A stretch of 64,000 nt of DNA, from contig NC_081409.1 in assembly GCF_030272615.1 (NCBI RefSeq), positions 527,237,791 through 527,301,790 of the forward strand. The letters are read 5' to 3'. Position 1 is the first letter of the stretch. Every line of letters begins with the position of its first letter. A model generated the notes under the pieces. That model searched no databases. It saw only the letters and a list, made by a program, of their open reading frames with translations, and was not told where the DNA came from. The DNA is from Cryptomeria japonica (taxonomy: Eukaryota > Streptophyta > Pinopsida > Cupressales > Cupressaceae). The position numbers and the translations under genes are program-made. Shown here piece after piece: positions 22,321-34,893 of this stretch.

Positions 22321-23217
22321 CCCAAAACCTAATTTTTCAACTTGCTCTAATGGACATGAAAATTGTACCCTTAGCTAATTTGTCCATTCTGATTCCATTT
22401 TTTGGATCGAAATCAAAATACGAGATCATTCTTCTAGTCAATTTCGCACAACTTAGACCACTTAGCACTTTTTCATCAAATGCTCATTATTTTCTTCAAT
22501 TTGTGCTCAATTTCACATCAATCATCACTAAATCTTTAAATGTTCCTTCGACTCAATTTTTGTGCTCAAGTCATTATCATCACCAACAATTGCCTAAAAT
22601 CGTGTACCCTCGCTATCTTTCGATTTCACTCCTGAGGGGGCATACTCATGACCTCATGACCTGCATCTTCAAAGTCAAGAAATGTTTTCAACTAAAGAAA
22701 ATCAAACAAATTCTTATTCGCTAGGGGCATATCAATTTCATCGCTTCAAATCAAGATGATATTTGTCTTCATCTGAATCAATCCCTTAACATTAATCAGT
22801 TTCATCACTTTTCATCAAGCTGATTATTCCTTTAAACTCAATCAAAAGATTAAAGAGTATCTTTGATCACACACTCAATCTAAGAAGGTGTTCAGTTTCA
22901 TCGCATCAAATCAAGCTGAACAGTTTATCTTTGCTCATCATGTCTTGATCCATCTAGTTCAAGATCGATTTTATCTTCGCTCACTGTGTCTAGTTCAATC
23001 AAGTTCTAGATCAATAAGATCTGCTTCTTGATCAATCAAGTTCAAGTTCAGTATCTTTGCTCTCTATTGGTCCTAGTTCAATCAAGTTCGGGATCGGTTT
23101 CTCTTTAATAAACTCTATTCAGCTTCATCACTTCAAATCAAGCTAAACACCTCACTCTTCATCTAGTTCGTGATCAATCAAGTTCAGAAATGGTATCTCC
23201 TAGACACATCAACTATT
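22321..23217. other. Noncoding region between the antisense promoter and the polypurine tract of A
   Basis: Upstream of the antisense TATA. Positions 22740-23210 are made of irregular repeats of TCAATCAAGTTC, CTTGATCAATCAAG and TTTCATCGCTTCAAATCAAG. This stretch matches B 25440-25980 in inverse orientation. No gene is visible. Confidence 0.7.
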
Positions 23218-23263
23218 CTTTGAACCAACGCGCTGCTCGCACACTAGTTCAAAGAGGGGCAAA
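23218..23263 (+). promoter_or_regulatory. Hairpin and polypurine tract of A
   Basis: CTTTGAACCAACGCG, a short loop, then a partly complementary arm ending TTCAAAG that runs straight into the polypurine tract AAAGAGGGGCAAA and the 3' LTR. The arrangement recurs in B, F1, F2 and C. Confidence 0.8.
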
Positions 23264-24290
23264 TGCAATACCCTAAAATTGGTCACCTAAACCATGGGCC
23301 CCTAATCTCGACAACATCACCAAGGTCCTAACCAAAGGCAATTAAATCAACTTTAAGCACACAATTAATTAATTCTTCAATCATCAAATGTCACATGACA
23401 AATGAATTATTCTATATTAATTAAATATTTATTTAATTAATTAAATCATTCCAAGAAAATCATTTTGATCAATTATCCTATTTAATTTATTAAATATCCT
23501 AGCATATTTAATTTATTAAATATCCTAGCATATTTAATTAATTAATAAATTCGATATTTAATCATAAAAAGGAATTAATTTATCATAAAAGATGAATCAA
23601 TATGCAAAGCAAGAGTTAAATTGAAAATAAAATAAAAGAATTGAATTGAGGGAGAAATCAAACTTGAGATATTATTTCTTTCTTCTAAATTGAGAACTTG
23701 AAATCAGAAAAACAATTAAATGAATTATTAATCATTCTCTTAAATTGGAACTCAAAGCTTTTGAGAAAAGAAGTTTAGTTGCATTGAAAAGACTCTTTTC
23801 TTGAATAAATCAAAGAATTACCTATTTTTATATCAAGTGTATGGAATTAATTGAATTATATCTCTAATGCAAACTCAAACATATAATCTGAATGCATTTC
23901 AATTCAACTATACTTGGAATTTATCTCAAGGTTAACTGAATCTGATTTCTCAATTATTTTAATTATCCTAAATTGTTCTTTTTCTTGATCTCTCTTGTGA
24001 TTATCTATAAATTCAGCCTTCATCTCTCATTCAAAACACCCTGGAGATTTATTGTTATTATACAGTTTTTGCTTTGGAGTCATTGAAGATTTTGTGCTTG
24101 CTTTTTGAGATTATTGCATTTTAGTTTAATTTCTTTTTGCATATTTTATGATTGCTTGAATTCATATAGCTTACTATTCATCCATCTAGCATAATCTTGC
24201 ATCCATTTAGCTTAATATCATGCTCATATAGATTAAATTCTTCGTCTTGGTGTAGTCTAGTCACTGGTATTGCTTATACAAATCTGAGAG
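23264..24290 (+). repeat. 3' LTR of A, left part
   Basis: Starts TGCAATACCC after the polypurine tract and retains the TATA box CTATAAATTC (24005-24014). It is cut after GAGAG (24286-24290) by element B and resumes at 43636. Confidence 0.93.
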
Positions 24291-25384
24291 TGTGTGTGTG
24301 AAAAGTGGACCTATATCTGTATCTGGAATACACAACACTTCAATTAAGTCATTAGATGCATGGTTAGTAAATCAATAATCAATGAATAATAAACCATTAC
24401 AAAGTGACCCATTTCCTTCTAGTAGATGCGAGTTTAGATTTCTCTCAGATTGCTAAGCTATCCAGTGACTAGACAACACCTAAATGAAGGATTTTTAAAT
24501 CTATATGAGCTAAATGGATGCAAGATTTAAGCTAGATATGCAAGATTAATCTAACATGATTTAAGTAATATATGAATATTTAAGCTAAATGATTTAAGCA
24601 ATATGAAATAAATAATATGCAATATCTCAAAGCAAATTTTCAATGAACCTAGAGCAAAAACAACATAATAACAATATATTCTCCAAGATCTTTTTTGAAT
24701 GAGAGATGAGAGCCTGAATTTATAGAAAATTTGGAAAGAAACCAACGGCTGAGATCAAATGATGATGAGCAGTCAAGATTTTCCAAAAGGAAGCACAATC
24801 CAGGTGAATTGATGTGATTGGATGATTTTCTCAGTTTCAAAGGAAATTGAACTAAAATAAAGATAAAATCAGGAAAAAACTGATTTATTCTCTATTTCAT
24901 TCAATTTTAATATTTAATTGTTTTATTTGCTTTCTTTGAGATTATTTATCAATTTTTAATTTCTTTTTCAAGGTTATCTCCAATTGATTTCTTTTCTCAA
25001 ATTTTAATTCTTTTTTGGTCAATTAATTTCTTTTTTGATTTGTTTCCTTGTTTGAAGATTTATGCTCATAATTTCCAATTCCTCTTTCTTGATTTGTTTC
25101 CTTTTTTTGAAGATTTATGGCAATTTTGATTTATTTAATTAAATATGTAAAAGATATTTAATTAAAATAAATAAGATAATTGTTTAAAATGATTTACTTG
25201 GAATGATTTAATTAATTAAATAAATATTTAATTAATATTGGGTTATTGATTTGCCATGTGACATTTCATGATTAAAGAATTAATTGTGTGCTCAAGATTT
25301 ATTTAATTGCCTTTGGTTAGGTCCTTGGTGATGTTGTCGAGATTAGGGGCTCATGGTTTAGATGACCATTTTAAGGGTATTACA
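24291..25384 (-). repeat. 3' LTR of B
   Basis: On the - strand it starts TGTAATACCC and ends CACACACA. The TATA box CTATAAATTC lies at 24716-24725. It differs from 42523-43630 by scattered substitutions and small indels. Confidence 0.95.
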
Positions 25385-25430
25385 TTTGCCCCTCTTTGAG
25401 TTAATGTGCGAGTAGCGCGTTGGTTCAAAG
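25385..25430 (-). promoter_or_regulatory. Polypurine tract and hairpin of B
   Basis: The - strand reads CTTTGAACCAACGCG, a short loop, an imperfectly complementary arm ending CTCAAAG, then AGGGGCAAA and the 3' LTR. Confidence 0.8.
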
Positions 25431-26472
25431 AAAATTTGATGTCTAGGAGATACCAGTTTTGAACTTGATTGATCACAAACTAGATGAAGAATGAGGTATT
25501 CATCTTGTTTTGAAGCAATGAAACTGAACAGAGTTGATTAAAGCAAAACCGATCCCGAACTTGATTGAACTAGGACCGATAGAGAGAAAAGATACCAAAC
25601 TTGAACTTGATTGATCAAGAAGTGGATCTTACTGATCTAGAACTTGATTGAACTAGATACAGTGAGCGAGGATAAAATCGATCTTGAACTTGATTGATCA
25701 AGATACGATGAGCAAAGATAAATTGTCCATCTTGATTCAATGCGATGAAACTAAACACCTGCTTAGATTGAGTGTGTGATCAAAGAAACTCTTTAAACCC
25801 TTGATTGAGTTTAAACGAATAATTAGCTTGATGAAAAGAGATGAAATTGATTAATGTTAAGAGACTGATTTAGACAAAGACAATATCAGCTTGATTTGAA
25901 GCGATGAAACTGATATGCCCCTAGAGATTGATTTGATTCAGATGGTCGAGAAATCTCAACTTGATATAAAGCGATGAAGTTGAGATGCCCCTAGCAATAA
26001 GAGTTTGACTGATTTTCTTTAATTGAAAAATATTTTTGCTCGACTTTTGATGAAGATTTGAAAAATTTCTTGACTTTGAAGATGTGTAGTCATGAGGTCA
26101 TCAGTATGCCCCCTCGAGAGAGAAATTGAAAGATAGCGAGGGTACATGATTATAGGCATTTTTTGGTGATGATAAGTTATTTGAGGACAAACGATTCAGA
26201 GGAATATTTAAAAATTTAGCGAGAAATTGAGCATAAAGTTGATTTGTAGAATAAAATTGAGATTTAGTGTTGATTAATGAGAAATTGAGAGCAAATTGAA
26301 GAAGAGAATGAGCAGTTGATGAAAGCGCTAAGTGGTCCAAATTTTGGAAATTGACTAGCAGAATGATCTCAAATTTTGATTTTGATCCTGAAAATGGAAT
26401 CAGGATGGGCAAATTAGCCAAGGGTACAATTTTTGTGTCCATCGGAGCAAGTTGAAAAATTAGGTTTTTGAC
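25431..26472. other. Repeat-rich noncoding region between the polypurine tract and antisense promoter of B
   Basis: Irregular repeats of GAACTTGATTGATCAAGA and GCGATGAAACTGA (25440-25990) precede a single-copy stretch that matches A 22330-22740. TTGATCAA-type palindromes are frequent. No open frame here is convincing. Confidence 0.7.
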
Positions 26473-26479
26473 TATATAT
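26473..26479 (+). promoter_or_regulatory. TATA box of the antisense PMD gene of B
   Basis: TATATAT, about 80 nt before the ATG at 26554, in the same conserved setting as in A (22311-22320). Confidence 0.65.
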
Positions 26480-26553
26480 GGGGTAAAGGTGTTATTTTCA
26501 ATTCATTTTAACCCTCCAAGTTTGAAAATTCAAAAAGCCTTATGTGAAGAAAA

Positions 26554-28845
26554 ATGGTGATTCCCACTCATGTGCATCGATTCAAGTGCCAGAGATGACA
26601 TAATTGACCTCAAAACTATGAGCCAGTGGTAAGTGATCTATCTTAAACTTGTTATGCATTTCAATTTTGAATTTTTTTGTTGAATTTTTCAATTTTTTGC
26701 ATGTTTAAGTCGGGCCTTTTCGTTTTGTTGTGCGAGACAGGATCCTGTCTCATACGACAAACTGATTAAGTCTATTTTGTCATTTAAAGTGACCAGTTTT
26801 GTCGTACTAGGCCTACCCTTATGTCATACGATAAAATTCAAAAGAGCCCCTTTTGTCGTCTGAGGGCTAGTCTTGTGTCATATGGGAGTCTTTTGTCATT
26901 CTAGGCCTATTTCTGACTCGTACGAGTTTCTGCCCTTGTGATGTTTTGTCATTTGAAAAATAGTGAACATTTTTGAAGGTGCAAACTTGAAATTTTTATT
27001 GTGCAATTTACGTAGTTGAATTTGTGTGATGTTTTACTTCTCTTATATGCTTACTTGAAATGTTTTCTGATGCTCCGTTGTTTGATTTTTGCAGGTTTGA
27101 TTTGTGCAGATTGACCCACCTTCTTGATTTACCAGATATCTATGTGAACCACAGTATGCTGACTGCATTAGTTGAGAGATTCCAATCAGAGCATAACACG
27201 TTCCATTTTCTAGTTGGGGAGATGACCATCACTCCCGAGGATATTTATAGGATTCTCTGTATCCCTTTTGTTGGGGGTAAGGTTGATTATGATGAAACGC
27301 AACTTCCTGGGTTACTAGTTGTTAGACATGTTTTCAGGGATCCAGATATTTTGACACGTTCTATTAGTTGGGACATGATGATGGGCAGGTATAGTGAGGA
27401 CTTTCCTCTTGCTTGCATCTTGGCAAGTTTTATCAGTTGTTTTTTGATGTCAGACAGGGGACAGTAGGGATTTTTGTGTGGATGGGGCAGGATGTTAGAG
27501 AGGCTTATTGAGACCCCTCAAAGATTAGGCTGGGGTTCTTGTATATTGGCACACATGTATTGCGAGATGCATGAGATTATATATAGGGAGGGGAAGAGTA
27601 TGGCTACAGGAGTTTTTATTTTACAAGTATGGGCCTGGGAGCACCTCCCAGTTTGCAGGCCGATTGTAAATGACAGTAGGGATCCTGGTCAACCCATTGT
27701 ATACAGATATTCAAGATATGCTACTTAGCCCCATTTGGGCAAGACAAATTTTTGGAGATGGTAGCTGGATGACTTGATAGCTATGATATGGAGACCGTAC
27801 AGAGGTCTAGAGCCATGAGATGATTGGAGGGTTGTTCATAGGGATGTGTTCATGACTTGCCCACTCATCGGTAGATCACAGACTGTAGTTGAGCGATTTG
27901 TTGTTTCCTGAGTGATGAGGCAATATGGTAGACCTTAGGGGATCTCGCATGAGTTCACTACATATGCACGTTATGCAGATGAGGAGAGGCGGGGATGGGC
28001 ATCGAGACTATCTTATGCCTTGAGAATGCATGAGCTAACTGGATTACAACGTCTCAGATGGGACTATATGGATGATGTTGCAGATGCGGGGGTATTGCCC
28101 CAATATAGGGATTGGTTCTAGCAACATCCATTCCTGAGATTTATAGGTCCGGCTGAGCAAGTACCTCGCATAGAGGAGGTAGAGGATGATGCCCCCGCGT
28201 AGGGACAGGGACATGGACAGAGGTAGAGATAGAGAGCCGAGGCTCCGAGGTGGGCAGGTGGTGATCCTGGTGCTAGCAGCAGCAAGGTACCAGCTGGTGG
28301 TAGGTAGCAGAGAGGAGAGGGTGGATCCCTAGGGATGGTTGGAGTGAGACTTGGCAGAGTGAGAGTATTGGAGGGTGGAGGAGAGGAGGAGAGAGAAATT
28401 CTGAGATAGGTCAGGTAGAGGAGAGAGGAGAAGGGGGAGCCAGAGGTGGATATGGAGGAGGAGATGGAGGCAGAGAGCCTGTGAGGGATGTGGGGGCTGA
28501 CACATCGCGGTCGATGAGAGAACACCTAGCAAAGTTACAGTCATAGCTGATAGTGGCACAAACTCAGCTGGTGGAGCAAGACCGTCAGTTAGCAGAGATG
28601 AGAGTAGAGCAAGACTCTTTGCGACAGGAGGTTCTTCATCAAACGAGTCAGGCAGCCTATTATGTTGTGGCTTATAGCGTAGCAATTCCAATAGTGCAGT
28701 AGGTTGTACCATATTCATAGTATATGGATCGATCAGAGGGAGCTCAGGCACCTAGGCAGGATCCGGGTCAACAGGCTCCACCTCCTCCACCACCCGGCGA
28801 TGAGGGAGAGGTAGAGATCTATATTTTCTTTTTATAGCTCTGAGA
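26554..28845 (+). pseudogene. Antisense spliced plant mobile domain (PMD) gene of element B
   Basis: Opposite to B's gag-pol. Exon 1 (26554-26628) is 75 nt as in A and encodes MVIPTHVHRF..., ending NYEPV; the donor is GTG/GTAAGT. The intron is 26629-27094 and ends TTTTTGCAG. Exon 2 gives the PMD: THLLDLPDIYVNHSMLTALV, FHFLVGEMTITPEDIYRILC, IPFVGGKVDYD, then WAWEHLPVCRPIV and a later block VMRQYGRP. A Pro/Gly-rich linker and a short coiled coil (VEQDRQLAEMRVEQDSLRQE, about 28580-28640) complete it. Two stops lie in exon 1 and others at 27465, 27726 and beyond. Relative to A about 80 bp are missing at the exon 2 start. It is decayed but keeps both splice sites. Confidence 0.85.
26629..27094 (+). 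other. Intron of the antisense PMD gene of B, with a TCGTACGA-like motif array
   Basis: 466 nt, GTAAGT...TTTGCAG. Positions 26720-26950 hold about eight degenerate units: TTGTTGTGCGAGACA, CTCATACGACAAA, TTTTGTCGTACTAGGCC, TGTCATACGATAAAA, TTTGTCGTCTGAGG, GACTCGTACGAGT. Confidence 0.8.
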
Positions 28846-29954
28846 GTTTTTTGTAGACACACCCATGTTTTGTAGCCCTTACGATTCTTGCTCTGATGGG
28901 AGTTTGTATTTGACAGTTGACATTATTTTGTACCCTAATACTTGATCATTATATATAAGAGATCTTGAATTGACTTCATTATACTTGTGTCAATCGATAT
29001 ATGAGATGTTGTTCTATATGCTTTATTCTATATGTATGCATATCTTTTCAGTATGGATGTAATGCAAATGAATATGGATGTTTATTTTTTTGTTTATTTT
29101 TTTATGCAAATAAATGATGATGCAAATGAATGATGAGAATGAGCAATGAGTAGTGTGAATTTATTTATTTTATTTTTTTCAATGCAATAAGATGAATGCA
29201 AATGAATGATAGTGAATGTATGAATTTATATAAAATGCTTATGTATGCAGCTAAAACATCTCAATATGCAATTACTCGATCAGAGAAATGATGATGAAAA
29301 AGAGACCACTTAGCTAAGAAATGACAAATGCTTCAAACTCTCATTCATAAGATAAAAAGATCATTGTTACCATGCCGAAATCACTTTAAATTGACAATAT
29401 GTAGAATGAAATGTAAAATGAGATGCAAAATGAGATGCAACCTAAACCTAGTCATTGGATTTGAAAAGCTTAATTTTCATCATTGAGCGTTTTACAACCA
29501 CTGCAGGCATATTAGAGTTCTTTGCTTTTCATATGCAATATTAATTATCTTGTCTGCAATGACCCTTTTTCATTCATATCCTTGGATAGATTTCGCAGGG
29601 ACCTAGATTGCATGATAAAGAAATTCCCTCAAAACAGACAAAGAAATAATGGGAACCTCCCTGTAGCATTCAAATAAGAAGAGTTGAGGTATGTGTGGTG
29701 ATTTCACCTTAATGTGAAGGCACTTATCATAGACACCCAGGTGATTAGATGTTTTCAGATCATCAGAATCATTCCTACAAGCAGAAAACAAAGAAAATAT
29801 TATGCCCCCAATCCTTGCTTCTCTTAGTCAAGATAGACTTCCTCGAGTTACTCAGAGGGAATAATAATCAAAAACCAATATAAAAGATAGCATACAAAGA
29901 AAATTTCATGCATAGCTCAAATTGTTTAGTGATTGTTTTCAGTAATGTTGTTTT
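28846..29954 (-). other. 3' spacer of B
   Basis: AT-rich noncoding sequence between the end of the antisense gene and the triplicated segment. It includes an A/T-rich stretch with repeated AATGAATGATGA (29050-29230). It matches A 18745-19780 in inverse orientation. No gene is seen. Confidence 0.7.
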
Positions 29955-32038
29955 GCTTGTGTACTCAGTGATAAAAAATTTTAGTAGTCAGGAGATAGGT
30001 GACTAACTCAGAGTGAATGACCGGGTATCACTGACGTAAAGATGGCTTGGTTGATACTGCTTAGGACATGTAATGTTCTCTGTCAATTAACCTAAGACTA
30101 GGACATTAATCAGTTTCAAGCCATGAGGGTTCCAACGGACCAGGATGTCACAAAAGCAACTAAAATATATGTATAAGTGAAAGTGAAGATTAATGAAAGC
30201 AGAAAGGCCAACGTTGTGTTGATAGATGGAGCGCTTGAGTACAAGAGGCGCCTGTTTGCCAGGTTATTCACCTGCTTGGCAAAGATTCATTTTTTTTTTA
30301 CCAAGGTGCCTGTTTACTAGGTTTCCACCAAGGCATTTTCTCTCTTTTTCCTTTTTTGGGGGGGATTTCTTCAGGACTTTTTTTGATTTTTAGGATTTCT
30401 TCAGGACTATTTAGCTACATAGGCCGGTGGAACAGAGAATATTCAGGTGAAGAATTTCTTCAGGTGGATGGTGTTGATCGGTTCGCAGAGTTGTTCTCCT
30501 TCCGATGTTGAGAGTTGATGGGCACCAAAGCCAAAGGCTGCAGTAACGATGTAGGGACCCAACCAGTTGGGTTCAAACTTCTCTTTGTTGTCTCGAAACT
30601 GTTGATTCTTAGGATTTAGTCTCAGAACAAGGTCACAAACCTGAAATTGCTTGTGTACTTAGTGATAAAAATCTTCAGTAGTCAGGAGACAGGTGACTAA
30701 CTCGGAGTGAATGATCGGGTATCACTGACATAAAGATGGCCTGGTTGATACTACTTAGGACATGTAATGTTCTTTGTCAATTAACCTAAGACTAGGACAT
30801 TAATCAGTTTCAAGCCATGAGGGTTCCAATGGACCAAGATGTCACAAAAGTGACTAAAATATATGTATAAGCGAAAGCGAAGATTAATGAAAGCAGAAAG
30901 GCCAATGTTGTGTTGATAGATGGAGCGCTTGAGTACAAGAGGCGCCTGTTTGCCAGGTTATTCACCTGCTTGGCAAAGATTCATTTTTTTTTTACCAAGG
31001 TGCCTGTTTACTAGGTTTTCACCAAGGCATTTTCTCTCTTTTTCCTTTTTTTTGGGGGGATTTCTTCAGGACTTTTTCTGATTTTTAGGATTTCTTCAGG
31101 ACTGTTTAGCTGCATAGGCCGGTGGAACAGAGAATATTCAAGTGAAGAATTTCTTCAGGTGGATGGTGTTGATCGGTTCGCAGAGTTGTTCTCCTTCTGA
31201 TGTTGAGAGTTGATGGGCACCAAAGCCAAAGGCTGCAGTAACGATGTAGGGACCCAACCAGTTGGGTTCAAACTTCTCTTTGTTGTCTCAAAACTGTTGA
31301 TTCTTAGGATTTAGTCTCAGAACAAGGTCACAAACCTGAAATTGCTTGTGTACTCAGTGATAAAAATCTTCAGTAGTCAGGAGATAGGTGACTAACTCGG
31401 AGTGAATGATCGGGTATCACTGACGTAAAGATGGCTTGGTTGATACTGCTTAGGACATGTAATGTTCTTTGTCAATTAACCTAAGACTAGGACATTAATC
31501 AGTTTCAAGCCATGAGGGTTCCAATGGACCAGGATGTCACAAAAGTGACTAAAATATATGTATAAGCGAAAGCGAAGATTAATGAAAGCAGAAAGGCCAA
31601 TGTTGTGTTGATAGATGGAGCGCTTGAGTACAAGAGGCGCCTGTTTGCCAGGTTATTCACCTGCTTGGAAAAGATTCATTTTTTTTTTACCAAGGTGCCT
31701 GTTTACTAGGTTTTCACCAAGGCATTTTCTCTCTTTTTCCTTTTTTTTGGGGGGATTTCTTCAGGACTTTTTCTGATTTTTAGGATTTCTTCAGGACTGT
31801 TTAGCTGCATAGGCCGGTGGAACAGAGAATATTCAGGTGAAGAATTTCTTCAGGTGGATGGTGTTGATCGGTTCGCAGAGTTGTTCTCCTTCCGATGTTG
31901 AGAGTTGATGGGCACCAAAGCCAAAGGCTGCAGTAACGATGTAGGGACCAAGTCAGTTGGGTTCAAACTTCTCTTTGTTGTCTCGAAACTGTTGATTCTT
32001 AGGATTTAGTCTCAGAACAAGGTCACGAACTTGAAATT
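29955..32038 (-). repeat. 694-bp segment in three tandem copies (pol 3' end plus spacer)
   Basis: Units start at 29955, 30649 and 31344 (periods 694 and 695) at GCTTGTGTACTCAGTG. Each unit contains the integrase tail (NWLGPYIV, LKKFFT, stop), a run of TTTTTTTTTACC, and a TTCTTCAGGACTTTTT block. Copies differ at only a few positions, fewer than the LTRs of B appear to, so the triplication looks recent. A has one copy. Confidence 0.95.
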
Positions 32039-34770
32039 CTCATTGTCAAACCTTTTTGTTATAACCTCTAGACATTCTCTTTTGATATGCTCTTAGATGA
32101 TCAAACGCCACTTGTCGACGTTCATCCGGCAATTCAAGTTCTTGCAATCTAGCTATTCTATAGTCTTCATCAATAACAAGACCTTGTAAAGAAACTCGTA
32201 GAGATGGTATTTCCACTTCAACAGGTAATAATGCTTCGGACCCATACACCAAAGAAAAAGGTGTAGCCCTAGTAGGTGTTATGATACTTGTTCTATAAGC
32301 CCACAAGGCAGGATTGAGTTGCAGATGCCAATCCTTTCCAGATTTATTTACTGTTCTATGTAAGATAATCAATAGATTCTTGTTAGATGGTTCGGCTTGT
32401 CCATTACCTTGAGGGTAGTACATAGATGACCAGTGTTGTTTTATTTTGAATTTTTCACAGAGTTCACTTAGATCTTTGTTCTTGAACTGTCCTCCATTGT
32501 CAGTTATAATGGATGACGGTATACCATACCTGTAGATGATATAATTAAGGATGAACAGAGCAACTTGTTTACTAGTTTCTTTGATGAGTGGAACCGCTTC
32601 TACCCATTTAGTGAAGTACTCAGTGGTAGTTATAATAAACTTGTGTCCGTTAGATGATGCAGGATATATTTGGCCAATTAGATCAAATGCCCACTATTGA
32701 AAGGGCCAGTGTGTAACAAAGGGTATGAGATCCCTTGTTGGAGCATGGTGCCCATGCAACTGACACTTTTCATAGGTTTTAGCAAATTTTATAGCTTCTT
32801 TCTCCATGTCTAGCCAGTAGTAGCTAGCCCTTATTAGTTTTCATGCTAAAGTTAGACCATTCGAATGGGATCCACAAACTCCTTCATCAACCTAGGAAAA
32901 TGCACGTTGGGACTCCTCAGTTTCTAGACATCTAAGCAAAGTACTATCTAAACCTTGCCTAAATAGTTCGTTAGTAATGATGAAGTACCGTGATGCATTT
33001 CGGATTAGGTTTCTTTTTTTCATTTTGGGAAAGATTAGCAGGGACAACTTGGTCACGTAGGTAAGAGTAAATGTGGCTATAGCGATATGAATCATGTCCA
33101 ATAATAGAATAGACCATCTAGGACTTAGGAGAGTCATAGGCAAGATAATGTAACTCTTCCACCCAGAATTCAAAGTGAAAATTAGATTCTTGTAGCTGTG
33201 GTATAGATGCCAAGGTGGCCATTGCATCCGCTACTCTATTTGCTGGTCTGGGGATCTGCTCAAATGATACGAAGGTAAAGTATTTCTTGAGATCATCCAC
33301 CATTATTTTGTAAGGCATCAATTTCTCATCTCTTGTCTAATATAGATCATTGATTTGGTTGATAATGAGTTGAGAATCTCCATAGATGTGTAATTCAACA
33401 ATCTTTCACTTGATGGCCAACTTGATCCTGTTTACCAAAGCTTCATATTCTACAATGTTGTTTGTGCAAGGGAAGAGAATCTTGTAAGATTTTGGGATTG
33501 AATATTTTGGGGAGTAATAAAAATTATTCCGGCACCAGAACCATGTTGAGTAAAAGACCCATCAAAGAACATCTTCCATGATTGTTGAGTAAGGTGCATA
33601 ATTGATTCATCCAAAAATTCTATATGCAGAGGTTGATTGTCTTCAAATGGAGCATCAACAAGTTGGTTTGAAATAACTTGTCCTTTGATGGCTTTTTGTT
33701 CCACGTATTCAATATCAAATTCTGTAAGAACCACGACCCATTTAGCCAGTCTTCTTGTAAGTGTTTCTTTGTTGAGAAGATATTTGAGTGGATCAATCTT
33801 AGCTACTAGCTTAATAGAGTGTGCTAACATAGTGTCTCAATTTTTGTGATTGAAAGACCAATTCCAAGCATGCTTTCTCTATTATAGTGTAGTTCATTTC
33901 ATAAGACACCAATGTTCTGCTGATGTAATATATAGCTCTCTCTTTTTTATTTTCATCTTGTTGTGCCAGAAGTGCCCCCAATGAAGTATTTGTAGCTGAT
34001 ATGTATAGGATCAATGGCTTACCTTGAATTGGTGGCATCAATATGGGTGGATTAGAAAGATAATCTTTGATTTGTTTTAGATGTTGTTCACAATCTTCAT
34101 CCCAGTTGTATTGAACTCCTTTCCTTAATACCTTTGTGAAGGGTTGAGCTTTATCTGCTAGCTGAGATATAAAGCACCTTATTGATTGAAGACATCCTTG
34201 TAAACTTCTCATTTGACTGATATTCTTGGGAAGAGGCATTTCCATTATAGCTTGGACCTTTCCAGGGTCAACCTCAATTCCTTTCTTTGAAATTATGTAA
34301 CCGAGCAATTTTATTGATGTTACTCCAAATGCACATTTTTTTTTATTTAGCCGGAGTTTGAATTTTTCCATTCTGTCTAGTATAGGGCCTAGCTCTTGAA
34401 TATGCCTGGATCTCTTCATAGTATTTACTAAAGTGTCATCAACATAATCTTCCATATTCTTATGCAACATATCATGAAAGATAGTAGTTACCGCTCTTTG
34501 GTAAGTTGCTCCTGCATTGTCCATGCAAAGTTGATCTTCTTTTCTAAAAAGAGGTGAGTGAAATATTTCAATTCTTCTGTTGATAATGATTGAGCTAAAT
34601 GAATGATATGTGGTGTCTCTTGACTCCCGATGTTCATTGGATGAGTTGGCTCGATCAGTATAGAAGACCTTTCCTAAAAATGACTTGGCAGTATATCAAG
34701 TATCTTACCTTCAGGTGCCTCAGAGAGGTTTTCACCCTTAGGTACATCCTTTATTTTCTCTTTTTTAGAT
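31833..34770 (-). pseudogene. RT, RNase H domains and integrase of element B (broken)
   Basis: RT begins after a deletion, at 34524, and retains EDYVDDTLVN. RNase H follows (GKPLILYISATNTSLGALLA), then the second RNase H with FFDGSFTQHGSGAG (about 33550) and GDSQLIINQ. Integrase carries the zinc-binding region (32720-32850) and the core, including QGNGQAEPSNK (32420-32380). The tail ends at TGA 31833-31835 in the first copy of the triplicated segment, with two more tail copies downstream. Frameshifts occur near 33820 and 33470. Confidence 0.88.
34519..34524 (-). other. Junction of a 427-bp deletion in the RT of B
   Basis: B joins the sequence equal to A 15268 directly to that equal to A 15695 across a shared ACA. 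The lost segment encodes DFRDLNKA and the first catalytic Asp region (YSLMDGFFGYNQ). 427 is not a multiple of three, so the frame is also lost. Confidence 0.9.
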
Positions 34771-34893
34771 TATGATACCGCCACAATGTGGTTTTCACCA
34801 TAAGATCTTTTTTTTATTTTTTTTATTTTTGCGACTAAGATACATGGTATCATGTTTTCACTCTGTTCACTAGAGGAAGAGTCCATAGGTTCA

